64,000 bases of DNA, taken from positions 10,626,137 to 10,690,136 of the forward strand of contig NW_024041150.1 in NCBI RefSeq assembly GCF_014851395.1, given 5' to 3'. The notes under the pieces were generated by a model. It was given only the letters and a program-made list of their open reading frames with translations. It did no database searches and was not told the origin of the DNA. Below are positions 1 to 11,541 of the stretch, piece after piece. The stretch comes from Micropterus salmoides. Its lineage: Eukaryota; Chordata; Actinopteri; Centrarchiformes; Centrarchidae. A program made the translations under genes and the position numbers. Position 1 is the first letter of the stretch, and each line of letters opens with the position of its first letter.

Positions 1-89
1 ATATGTTTAGTTTGCACGAGAAAAATTAGTTCTCTTTGATAAATGGTGTGCTGCAAATGAAGTAAAGGACTATTGTGAATCCCTTCATC

Positions 90-240
90 AGTTCATGTTA
101 TTGTCAAATTACAAGTATGCTTTACCAAAGAAAATAATAATATTCTTAAATGAGCAAAAGGTTACCTCACTGACTAAAGCAACCGTCATGGCCAAACTCA
201 CTGGCCATGTTTCGTCATAAGAAGGGTCACCTTATTGCCG
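90..240 (+). mobile_element. Decayed Ty3/Gypsy-like gag fragment
   Basis: One frame reads through a short stretch ending FLNEQKVTSLTKATVMA before stops appear. It resembles the capsid-region segment common in fish Gypsy-type retrotransposons. A second scrap at about 379-582 (reading VVRAQLKKHGPDLLDSFLV) resembles the segment upstream of the protease in the same class. No LTRs or long open frame are seen. The family assignment is from recalled motif similarity only. Confidence 0.35.
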
Positions 241-289
241 ATTGTCTGTGAAGGTTTTCAGTCATCCAGGTCATAGTTATAAGGAAGGG

Positions 290-378
290 ACACTTTGATA
301 GACGTGTTGCAGAGGGAATTGAACATGGATCTCCCACATCAGGGGTATGGGTCGTATCCACTGCAGCATTGCTACCCC
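290..378 (-). repeat. tRNA-derived SINE head fragment
   Basis: On the minus strand this stretch has an A-box-like TGCAGTGGATACG and a B-box-like GTTCAATTCC around a TGTGGGAGA core. The same core recurs at 24628-24789 and 11187-11240. It sits between the two Gypsy-like scraps. The short open frame across it is incidental. Confidence 0.45.
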
Positions 379-745
379 ATGCCTTCTGACATCTTTCCTC
401 CTTGTGTGGTAAGAGCCCAGTTAAAGAAACATGGTCCTGACTTGTTGGACTCTTTTCTGGTTACAGAGAACTTTCCCAATGCAGTTGAGATGACCCAAAG
501 GTCTTGTGCGTTGGTCCCTTATAGTTCAAGACTACAACCTTTAAATCATTCATTAGAAACGGTCTACGAATGTACTTGCTGATGTTTTGTCAGGTGCTGT
601 GTAGGGGTGGGGGGGGGAATCTAAATTAGATGCATCTGGATGCAGATGTAGTGTTTCTGAATCAATTTACATATTTTCTGATTGATTTTCAAAATGTTAA
701 TTGATAACGTAATGTTGACGGAACGCAACAGACAGCCTTTGGCGT

Positions 746-843
746 GAGACCAGTGTTCCCCTACAGAGACCAGTGTTCCCCTACAGAGACCAGTGTTCCC
801 CTACAGAGACCAGTGTTCCCCTACAGAGACCAGTGTTCCCCTA
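746..843. repeat. Tandem repeat, 20-bp unit, about 4.9 copies
   Basis: The unit GAGACCAGTGTTCCCCTACA repeats at exactly 20-bp spacing from 746. The last copy is cut two bases short. Copies are identical, so the array is young or homogenised. Confidence 0.95.
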
Positions 844-1132
844 TTTTCTGTGCACAGCTGCTGCTGAATGAATGGCCACACTGCTAAAATTTATTAATAT
901 CAATGCGCTAATGATTTTCACTCGCACACTAGAGAGTATAATAAAACACTTTCTGTAAAAATTGTATCCGATTTGGTGGATGGTGATCTTTGACCTCTAT
1001 CAAGCCCTATCAATTAAATCTCTCAAAATGAGTTTTATGAGTTTTATAGTCAATTTCACGTTCTCTTCTCAACGTGTACTGACTGCGCTGTGAAGTGAGC
1101 AATAGAGGGCACCCTTAGCCCTTCCCTCTGTC

Positions 1133-1160
1133 ACAGACAGACAGACAGACAGACAGACAC
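1133..1160. repeat. (CAGA)n microsatellite
   Basis: About seven CAGA units in a row. The flanks (1161-2580) hold no recognisable gene. A short LINE-tail-like piece with GAATCAGAATCAGAA lies near 1717, and a C-rich inverted motif (CGGGAGACTCCCG) near 2185 may be another transposon remnant. Confidence 0.8.
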
Positions 1161-2590
1161 AAAGCATATATTACTGATTGAGAAGGAAAAAGAGAGGATG
1201 TGTTGTTTAAATGATGAAACTGTTGCAAATCTTGGACTTCATCTAACTCTGTCCTCAGGCCTATAAAATGCTGCATTGGTAAATGTTTGATACAGCCCAC
1301 ATCAGCATCTGATCCCACTCTCCCTCTGTCTCACACAGACAACCAAAATATAAGTTAAATAAGGCTTTATTAGTCGTTTTATAAAAGGTCTGTCAAATAG
1401 ACTCAGTTTCTCCACCACTGTCTTGTTGTATTTGCTGACAGCGGAGTGAATTGAGGAAATGAAGCCAGCCACCCTACCTCACTCTCCCTCCCTCTCTATC
1501 ACACCGAGACACACACTAACCATGTAATGGCTTGATTGCGTTTTGTAAATGTTCAATGTAAAGTAAATACCAGCTTCCCTTCCCTTCGCTAGCAAGTCAG
1601 TGAGAACGGACAGCGATGCCTTACAGCTCTGATGTGTCTGCCACACCGGCTTCATTGTGTGCACTGATCTTCACACCCGATGTGAGGCGTGCCTCGGCCC
1701 TGAGCATGCCGGTTTGAATCAGAATCAGAAGCTGTGGTTTGATGCAACTCCCCTCAATGTACAGTCAGTGAAGATAAAGATAAAAAAACTCACAAGGGTA
1801 ATAATAAAGAATCAACAGAAATTCACATAAACAGTTAAAATCTGGAAAGTATAGCATAGTCCATGTATCAAATATTGTGCAATATTTAGGTGTGCTGATT
1901 CTAGATAGAGTATTCCCGACATCAGATAGCCTATGTCCAGACAGAGGGCCTGCTCCTAGGGGTCAATGCTCAATTCCTATTTTTTCACAGATCCGATTTT
2001 TTTGTTTGAAAGTTCACATTATTGCTTAAATGTTACCCATATCAGACTCCAGTGTGTACTGTCCACTGCCTTAAAATGACCCGCATGTGCAGAAGAATAA
2101 AACCACATCACACACAGCACGTTGTCATACAGAAGTAAAGAAGCATGAGAGGTCAGCACATAACTTGCTAACCCCCCCGAATTTCGCGGGAGACTCCCGT
2201 ATTTCATTGCCCTCTCCCGGTTTACTCCCGGGGTCACATCTCTCCCGAAGACATCTCTTGGAAGACCAAAAAATCCTGGGAGGGTCAATGTTCACACTAA
2301 AGTTTAAAATGCTCTGCAGCAGGAGGTGATTGGCTTAGGTTGTCCTGCCAACATCATTTATAACACGGCCAGAACAGCTTTGGATATGATTCACCTTGAT
2401 GTTGAGTACCTACTCACTTTATATTGGGTATATTTGGGATTGATGTTTTCATATTTTCACCGTCAGAGTAGAAAAACTGAAGAACTTGTTGGCCAGCAGA
2501 TTGTTGGCCAGGAGTACCATAATATTTTAGGACACAGCATGTTCGCTTATTGTCCGTGCTCCCTTCTCTAGAAAGAGTGCTGAAAATATA

Positions 2591-3261
2591 CAGTTGTGCT
2601 CAAGTTTGTAAACCCTGGCAGAATTTTTTACATTTTGGCACTGGCTGAACTGTATGGTCTTTTGACAGTTGTTTTTTGCATGGAGAGCAAAAAAGAACTG
2701 TCAAAAGACCTGCTAACAAGGTATTTCAACTTCAGAAAGATGGAAAAGGAGATAAAAAGACATCCAAAGCCTTGCAAATGGCAGTCAGTACTGTTCAATC
2801 AATTATTGACTACTGGAAAATTCGGGGATGTCTTGATACCAAACCAAGGTTAGGTAGACCAAGAAAGATGTCAGCTAAAACTGTAAGAATAACTGTAACT
2901 TGAACAAAAACGAGCTGCATGGTTGAATTGCCAGAAAGAAGCATTTACTGCGCCAATACCACATAAAAGCCCGGTTACAATATGCCAGACAACACCTCGA
3001 CACGCCTCACAGCTTCTGGCACACTGTAGTCTGGGGTGATCAAACCAAAATAGAGCTTTATGGTTACAACCATAAGCGCTATGTTTGGAGAGGAGTCAAC
3101 AAGGTGAACAGAATACCATCCCCACTGTGAAGCATGGTGGTGGCTCACTGATGTTTTGGTGGTGTGTGAGGTATAAAGGCACAGGGAATCTTGTGAAAGT
3201 TGATGGCAAGATGAATGCAGCATGTTTTCTCTAAGGGTATGCAAACCTTTGAGCACAACTG
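2591..3261 (+). mobile_element. Internally deleted Tc1/mariner-like transposon
   Basis: Terminal inverted repeats are visible: the left end starts CAGTTGTGCTCAAGTTTG after a TA, and the right end reads back as CAGTTGTGCTCAAAGGTTTG. Inside, an N-terminal helix-turn-helix region of a Tc1 transposase is recognisable (SKALQMAVSTVQSIIDYWK, then GRPRK). Later frames match the catalytic-domain start (VVWGDQTKIELYGY) but carry stops and shifts. At about 670 bp it is half the usual 1.3-1.6 kb, so the middle is deleted and the copy is dead. 3262-3590 holds nothing recognisable. Confidence 0.85.
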
Positions 3262-3591
3262 TGTGCACCACTGAAATCCTTTTTTCTTTTTGAAGACAAT
3301 GAACAATGTTTGAAGATCCACTGACTTTGTCAGTGGAAACCTAACTTTCTTCAGTGACACGATCAAGATGCTTGAAGACCAGGACTCTGTGCTGTGGAGT
3401 CAGCTGCAAACTGAGAAACGTTGAGACAAAACTGACCACAAGACGTGATGACAACTTCATTTCAGTTTTGGTTAGAGGACTTCTGAGAGAGCTGGAGGAA
3501 AATGGAGCAATGTCTTAAGAGAGCTTTCTCAAAACATCCCAATCATTCTTCACTAAAAAAAGGCAACCTCAGCGTGAGCCAGATCGGTATC

Positions 3592-5400
3592 AGAATCAGA
3601 AGGAGCTTTATTTCCAAGTAGTGTTTTACACATACGAGGAATTTGCTGTTGTGATAAGGTGCTACATATAGACAAACATACATTCGACATAAATAAATAT
3701 AGAAATATATAAATATGGAATAGAAGAACAACATTGCAGATATATACATGTGCATTATTCTGGGTCTGTGCAGAAGTAACGCAACGGAAGAGAATATTGT
3801 GTAACAGCAAAGATCAACAATCAATGACAAATATGTGAAACGTGCCAGGTCTGTGCGCAACGAGATGAAACAATATTTACATGTGCAAAGACATTTGTAT
3901 CATTTGCAAGGGGGGGAGAGTCAGTGGGGGACCCGGGTCTTGTTAATGAGGCTGCAGACGGGAAGAAACTGTGTTTGTGGTGAGAGGTTTTGGTCCTGAT
4001 GGACCGCAGCCTCCTGCCAGAGGGGAGAGTCTGAAGCAGTTTGTGTCCGGGGTGGGAGGAGTCAGCTGCAATCTTTCCTGCACGCCTCAGAGTCCTCGAG
4101 GTGTACACGTCCAGGAGAGAAGGAAGATTGCAACCAATCACCTTCTCTGCAGAGCGAATGATGCGCTGCAGCCTGCCCTTGTCCCTGGCAGTGGCAGCAG
4201 CGTACCAGATGGTGATGGAGGAGGTGAGGATGGACTCAATGATGGCAGTGTAGAAGTGCACCATCACTGTCTTTGGCAGGCTGAACTTCTTCAGCTGCCG
4301 CAGGAAGTACATCCTCTGCTGGGCCTTCTTAGTGAGGGAGGTGATGTTCAGCTCCCACTAGAGGTTCTGGGAGATGATGGTGCCCAGGAAGCGGAAGGAG
4401 TCTACAGTGGTGACTGGGGAGTCACACAGAATGATGGGGGAGGGTGGGGCTGTGCTCTTTCTAAAATCCACGACCATCTCCACTGTCTTCTGAGCGTTGT
4501 GCAATTCTGGCTGCACCCGGTCACAAGATGGTCAATCTCCCACCTGAGCCCAATGAGGGTGGTGTCATCCGCAAACTTCAGGAGCTTGACAGACTGGTGA
4601 CTGGAGGTGCAGCTGTTGGTGTACAGGGAGAAGAGAAGGGGGGAAAGAACGCAGCCTTGAGGGGAACCGGTGCTGATGGTCCTGGAATCAGAAACCAGCT
4701 TCACATGCTGCTTCCTGTCCGTCAGGAAGTCTGTGATCCACCTGCAGGTGGAGTCAGGCACGCTCAGCTGGGAGAGCTTGTCCTGCAGCAGGGCCGGGAT
4801 GATGGTGTTAAAAGCAGAGCTGAAATCCACAAACAGGATCCTGGCGTATGTTCCTGGGGAGTCCAGGTGCTGGAGGATGTAGTGAAGGGCCATGTTTACT
4901 GCATCATCTACAGACCTGTTGGCTCTGTAGGCGAACTGCAGGGGGTCCAGGAGTGGGTCTGTGATGGATTTTAGGTGGGACAACACAAGGACTTCATAAC
5001 TACAGAGGTCAGGGCGACGGGTCTGTAGTCGTTTAGTCCAGTGGTCCTTGGTTTCTTGGGGACAGGGATGATGGTGGAGGCTTTGAAGCAGGCTGGCACA
5101 TGTATGTCTCCAGTGAGGTGTTAAAAATATCTGTGAACACCGGAGACAGCTGATCAGCACAGTGCTTCAGGGTGGATGGGGAGACAGAGTCTGGCTCAGC
5201 TGCTTTGCGGGGTTTCTGCCTCCTGAAAAGACCGTTTACTCTCTGTGATGAAGAGAGGAGGGGAGGAGGTGGAGCTGGCCAGCTCTGAGGAGGGGGGGGG
5301 AAGAAGTGGTGGACTGAGGCTGAAGCTGGGTGGATGAGTCATGGGGTATGGTGTCCAATTGACTCTCAAAGCGGCTCCAGAAGGCAGCAGCCACACTGCA
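3592..5400 (-). mobile_element. 5'-truncated L2/CR1-type LINE, reverse transcriptase part
   Basis: On the minus strand an open frame at 5160-4402 carries the reverse transcriptase core: motif A (FVDFSSAFNTI), motif B (GSPQGCVLSPLLFSLY) and the metal-binding motif C as FADD. The thumb and C-terminal part (HFYTAIIESILTSSITIWY, then ARDKGRLQRI) continues at 4312-3821 in another frame, so there is at least one frameshift. The 3' end has an AATAAAGCTCC stretch followed by a TGATTCTGATAC tail near 3590, as in fish L2-like elements. ORF1 and the endonuclease are missing. Plus-strand open frames here are antisense shadows. Confidence 0.8.
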
Positions 5401-6309
5401 GGAAAAATGCCCCTATGTGACCATCAATGAGGATGCATTGTTTGACGAGGTTACTGGCCTGCAAGAGTCCTGAATAAAATATGTCCTTCTGAGAAATATA
5501 CAAATTAGGTTGGTATAAGTATGTAGTTGCCAGTCTCATCATCATCATTTTTCTTTATTATGCTGATAATGTTTTACAAAGGCTAGTCTCTCTTTTTTTC
5601 AGTTTTGCTCATGTTTTCTTCTGCTCTTCTTCCCAGAACACCAGGACCACTGAATGGCTATTTAGATCGAACAGTTCTTGTCTATAGTGTTTCTGTCATA
5701 TAGTTGTTTTCTCTGTGTATTACAGTGTGCCTGTTAGCTTGTTTGTTACAGCGTGTTAGGTAGTGTTGCTTGTCTCCCAGTCTTATACATATAGCTAATT
5801 TAACACACTTTGAGTCATTGTAGTTAGACCAGTTTCTTTAGTGAGTGTTCCATAGTTTTCCACGTTTTTACAAAGTTACTTAGTAACCACTTTTATCATA
5901 GTTTACAGTACAACAGTTAGGCTACCATGAATAAATGAAATAAATAGTCTAAATGAAACCGGAATTGTCCCCCTTTTTAATTCGTAGACAATAACATCGG
6001 GTATTTTAATTGTATATTGACTGATTAACTGGGAATATTTCCGGTTTTCATTTCAGACATCTGGTCACCTTCACTGTTCAGCAAAACCGAACCGTTGGAA
6101 GAGTCTTTATGGAGTAGAGACTTTTATTTTGAAAGGCGTGGCAGGAAGTGGCACTGTATGGGAGTGTCACAGAGCCGAACGCCTTGAATGCGGCTTTCCA
6201 GCGAGACGGAGCTCTGCGGCAGGCTTGAGACAGACTGAACGGCGACGGGCTCGTTACTTAACCGCTGTTTTATCGGTGTATTCTGGGTGTGAGTGTGGAG
6301 ACTGGAGTC
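5401..6309. other. 5' flank of CD99L2
   Basis: No gene or clear repeat from 5401 to about 6050. The last 200 bases before the CD99L2 start codon are richer in CpG than their surroundings (for example GCGAGACGGAG and GGCGACGGGC), as expected for a promoter and 5' UTR. I cannot place the transcription start. Confidence 0.4.
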
Positions 6310-6370
6310 ATGGCTAACCGCTCTTTGTGGTCTGTCTGTCTGCTGCTGGCGCTGCTGCTGCCGCGGGAAG
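6310..6370 (+). CDS. cd99l2: CD99L2 exon 1: signal peptide
   Basis: The start ATG lies in GTCATGG, and the exon reads MANRSLWSVCLLLALLLPRE, a classic hydrophobic signal peptide. It ends after one base of the next codon with donor GTAAGG. With this phase only the acceptor at 13533 keeps frame into exon 2: the nearby CAG at 13542-13544 would hit a stop. Intron 1 (6371-13533) is 7.2 kb and filled mainly with repeats. Confidence 0.88.
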
Positions 6371-8839
6371 GTAAGGCTTTGTCCCGCACACCTCAGCAAG
6401 CATGATGTGCCTTTTGTGCCGCACTTCGATTCGAGGCCGACTAACGGTCCGCCGGCGTGGAGGCAGACGTTTAAGAGACAGAGAGCAGATATCCACTTAT
6501 ATCCACTCAAAATAATAATCTGTTAAGTAAGTTATTAAAGTTACATGTAGAGATTGTATTTTTGAAGCTTGATTCAGTTATTGTGTCTCCATTTGCTCTG
6601 GGTCCAGATGTTACTGGTAACCTTACTGATATTAACTGTAGCATAAGCTGTAATATATTTATTAAATTATTGATTCTATACCGCTTGTTACAGTAATGTT
6701 AGGTGTAGTGATTTTACATGTGGTAGTTATCAAAGGTATGTGGCAACACCCACAGTAACCTCTGTCTATTTGGACCACAGCTGCACAGGCCTTGCTGAAA
6801 ATGGGGTTAGATCTCAGTGAGTTAGTCATTTGAAGTGGATCATTTAAAAGCAGGTATTTTCATTCTGTCTTATTGTAGCTCTTGTCCTCATACTCTATGA
6901 TCTTCACATTACCACCATCCAGACAACCAGGTGCAGAGACATCCTCCTGGCATTTTAACTACGTTTTATCCAACCAGAGCCTGGCTAGTAAATGCAATAC
7001 TGTGATGCAGATTATGCAAATGACATGATGTAGTAGGGTAAGCAGTGTTGGAGAACTAGCAAGAGACAGCTAGATTTAGAAAGTATCCAAAATTGGCAAA
7101 TTAATGCACTGGCAGAGTGCACACAGATAGCTAGGTAGACAGGGATTGATATGGAGCTAAAAAGAAGAAGCTGGACTCAGTGAGGACCGGTCACATCTGG
7201 CTGATGCCTGGAATTATGTTTATGTAGTGATGCAGAAAGTAATGCGGCATTTAGACCAAACGCGAATTTAATCCACGCAACGCTGTCCTGGCAGGGTTTT
7301 ATTGCTGGACAACTGCTGAGTGTTCACACACAACACGATAACGCGAATAAACACAACTTGCCATTACTACAGTTGTATGAACCCAAAGTAAACATTTTGC
7401 TGTAATTAAATAGCAATAAACGGATCAAACCGATGGCAAAATAACTACAATATGATGCAGATTTGTTAAACATATGAATTCATGCTTTGTCAGGTCTGTC
7501 AGCAGGACAACAACTTCTAAAATGTTTCTTTTCTGAATGGAGTTTGGATCGATCAGGGCTATTCCATGCGAGTGAAGATAAATCAAGTTGTAATCCCAAA
7601 AACTGAAGTATAAATCTAATTTAATAAAAGCAGTTTACTCCGAGCTCCTCCTGAGAGCAAACGGCGTAGTTGTCAGAGCATAATCCAGTCCGACTACGGG
7701 TGTTTATTTGTCAAAAAGCTGGAGCGCTGCTCCCTGCACCTCTCCCCAAATTTAGGAGCTCACAGCCAGCCACCCGCTCTCTCCACACAACACTCTGAAG
7801 CCTCGGTGACGTACGGACAATCTCAACGCTGATAGCCTATCGCGTCAGTCAGCGTCATGCGACTTTATCGCTTGAGTTGAAAATATTCAACTTGCGCGAA
7901 TTCCTTCGCGTCGCCGGCACCGCTACGCATCTTTGCATTGACTTTGTATGTAAACTCACTGCCCCTAACGCTCACTTAGCTTTTGGTCTGATAGCACCAT
8001 AAGACTGTGGTGGTTGGTGTGGTGGATGGGCTTGTAGTAGGGTGGTATCAAGGTACAGTATCTCAAAAAAGTAAGTACACCCCTCCCATTTTTGTAACTA
8101 TTTGATTATATCTTATCATGTGACAACACTGAAGAAATGACACTTTGCTACAATGTAAAGTAGTGAGTGTACAGCTTGTATAACGGTGTCATTTCTTCAT
8201 TGTTGATAAATAAAAAGATATAATCAAATATTTACAAAAATGGGAGGGGTGTACCCACATTTGTGAGATACTGTATAACGGTCATCCAGGGTATTTAGAA
8301 ATCCCAAAGGTATGACTTTCAATTTGATCAAAAATACAGATAGTCCTTTTTCTATTACACTGAAATAGAGATGCTGTATTGAGGTCGGGTTAGGGTGGAG
8401 CGATATGTTAAAAAACCGGCCACCGTCAGCCCAACAACCGGCGACTCCCCATGTGTTCGCACAGGTGTGAGGCTGTAGTTTCAGATGGGAGATATGCACA
8501 AAATATCTACTATCAAATATCAACATATTCTTGCGGTTCTTAATTTTGGCTTCCAACAATTATAAAAACAAGTTAATTAAATTAAAACGATTTGCGGCTG
8601 TGATGTTGTTCCAGCCGAGATGACGGGGTAATAACTTGCTAGTCAACATTATTAGCTTAAGCCTCTGGCATTTACCTGGTCCGTAGTTGTAAAATATTCT
8701 GGATTTATACTTTCCTCACCGTTGGTTTATGTAACTGCATCTCCCGACAGAACACCACGGTTGAATTTCAGCGTGGCAACATAAGGAGGTGACGTCAACT
8801 CCAACTTCACCTGTCACCTGCTGTGCTCCACCCCGTCTG

Positions 8840-8890
<51 letters not shown>

Positions 8891-11459
8891 CATTGCAGTC
8901 TTGCTCTTAGCAGATGCTGAAATCCTGATTTCCTATTTCATCGGCTATTTTGGATAATACATAATCATTTAAAAAATGAATCATTCAATTGTAAAACTTC
9001 AATAAATACATGATGATTCCTAAGTTCATCAGTAATCATGTTAATAATCATGATTTTCAATTCAGTTTCAATTCAATTTTATTTATATAGCGCCAAATCA
9101 CAATTTCAGGACCAAAAGAATCATGATTATGATTTTTGCCATTATTGAGCAGCCCTAACTGGTAGTATGTTTTAAGGGGAAAGGACATGAACACACACAG
9201 TGCGGGAAAGTATTAACAGGATTAAAAAAACAAAATAACCAACAAGGGAAAATTACATCGGTTAGAGGTTCTAAATTTCTGTTTCAATTAATCGTCTAGC
9301 GCTACGATAGACATTAAAAGCTTCATTCGAAAATCTCAATAGAAGCTTAGAATGTTAAAAAAAAAAGCACATTTGGTGTAGCGCTAAGCAGGCTAACTGC
9401 TTTTCAAGTGCCTTTATTCCATTACTGGTACCAGCTCAACTCGCCACCACTCACCTCGCCTCGATTCAGTTTTGGCCCGCTGTCCTCCGTTTTCCATCGC
9501 AGATAGTACCCCTCAATGTAGCTGGTCATCCTAGCAACACCACACACAACTGCCGTGACCCACACACAGCTCTCTCTTGATTTAAGTTAAAGAGTTCCAC
9601 ATAGATCCACATAGTTGACTTCTCACCTCCAAATTTCTCAGAAGTGGCGAAAAAAGTAGAAGTAGAAAAAAAGGCGAGTAGAGTCGAGGCGAGTTGAGCT
9701 GGTACCACGCGGTGGAAAAGGGGCTTTAGACACAGCTTTGTAGGCTGGACCATATCATACATGCTACAGTGACTCCTCCCACCAGCAGTTCATATATCGT
9801 ATACCCCGGTGGAGGGCTGTGCGATATGACGATATATATCGTTTGATGATAGCAAAATGTCTATCGTTTAAAATTATGCTCTATTGTTTATTTTGTTGTG
9901 TCGTAAATTCAGTGTTTAAGAGCATACAACGCTTTGCACCGCAGTAAAGTTAGTTTTACGTTGGACATTCGACAGACATCTGCAGACTATTCAACTATTC
10001 ACCGCAGTGCGTTCTTCCACACTTGCCAGTGTTGCAGGGAAGAAATTTGCATTAAGATTAAGACAACTTGCGGCTAATGACGTCATTTTTGAAAGAGAAT
10101 GAAGTTTACTCATAACTGGATAATACTGAACAGGAGGAATCAGACCATGCACGCAAAAATGAGGAGCTCATGCCAAAGAGAGAAGTCTGAGCCACGCAAC
10201 ACTAAGTTACTCCAGCCGTTTCAGCCAGCTTTGCAGCAGCAAGTAGCAGCAGTTTGCTAACCCACTACCTAGCTAACATTAAATAGTTACATTACTTGCT
10301 GTGTCATTGTTCACTCTTTATCATGGTGCAGAGAAAAATCACAATTTATAATATGAAAAATATATAATATACATTATAAAAATAAATATATAAAAATTCT
10401 ATATCGGGATATATATCGTTATTAGGATATAAAATGGCCTACCCCGGTGAAATGTCAGGAAGGTTTGAAGAAACAGATACTGCCCGAGCCTAGTATTAAA
10501 AATTCAGAAGTACATGACTAAGTGCCACGACAATTTGCGGCTTGAAGTAATGACGTCATTTTTGGCCCACAGAGCCTAACACTGTGCCAAGCATAAGCCA
10601 GAGCAGGGCTGGACAATAAAACAATAAAAATAATTATTGCAATATCATTTTTTTCTGTAACAATATAACAAATGTTCAATAAATATTCTATAAATTCAAT
10701 AAATGAATCATACACGAATTAGAACTTAATTTTTTATTAAGATGTTTATTTTGTTGAGAAAAAAGCTTTTTGTTGACAAAGATTTTATCATAACTGTTTC
10801 GAATGTTCTGCCTCACATTTGCTAAGTGATCCACTGTTTGGCTTCAAGTGTTGACCATGAAGAAGAGTTTAAACCACAATTAACCATCAGGTTTCTTCAA
10901 CTTTCACTCAGGAGCAAAAATCAGCCTTTAAACTGGATAGAAATAACAATTTGATACTTATTGTGATAATTATCGACGTTGAAAGATATAAAACTTTTTA
11001 TCATGATAACAGTTTTAGCCATATCGTCCAGCCCTAGCGCAGCGTCATCAAGGATTCGGCATCTTGCTTATTTGTTTTGCATAACACGCATGGTTCTCAG
11101 GAAAAACAGACAGTGAAAATGATTTGTTGATAATCATATAGACATCATACCAACAACACTACACCTTTTTACTACAGTTTCAGTGTCTGGCAATGGCGCA
11201 GTGGATAAGACCTTTGGTGTGGGAGACCGCTCCTGAGGTGTGCGACTGATGTTTCTTTGTGTTAACAGGGCTTTTATTGTATTTTTTTTAAATCAAAAGC
11301 AAAGTCTGTGTAGAAAGATAAGGCTGGTAGTAGCAGTGCTGTCAGTGTGGACGCCATGTGCCTGCCAGCTGCACCAATTCAGCATGGTAGCTGTCATGCA
11401 CAGGTAGCGGTAAGCGGTGTGGCCCTGTCCTGTACTGCAGCTGCATGTTGACCATATTG

Positions 11460-11541
<82 letters not shown>

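Noticed and set aside
2019..2571. Short overlapping open frames beside the Tc1 remnant
   Set aside because: They cover a C-rich inverted motif and AT-rich debris, with no conserved domain and no splice context.
3971..4974. Plus-strand open frames of 209 and 148 aa
   Set aside because: They are antisense to the LINE reverse transcriptase, which has clear motifs on the minus strand.
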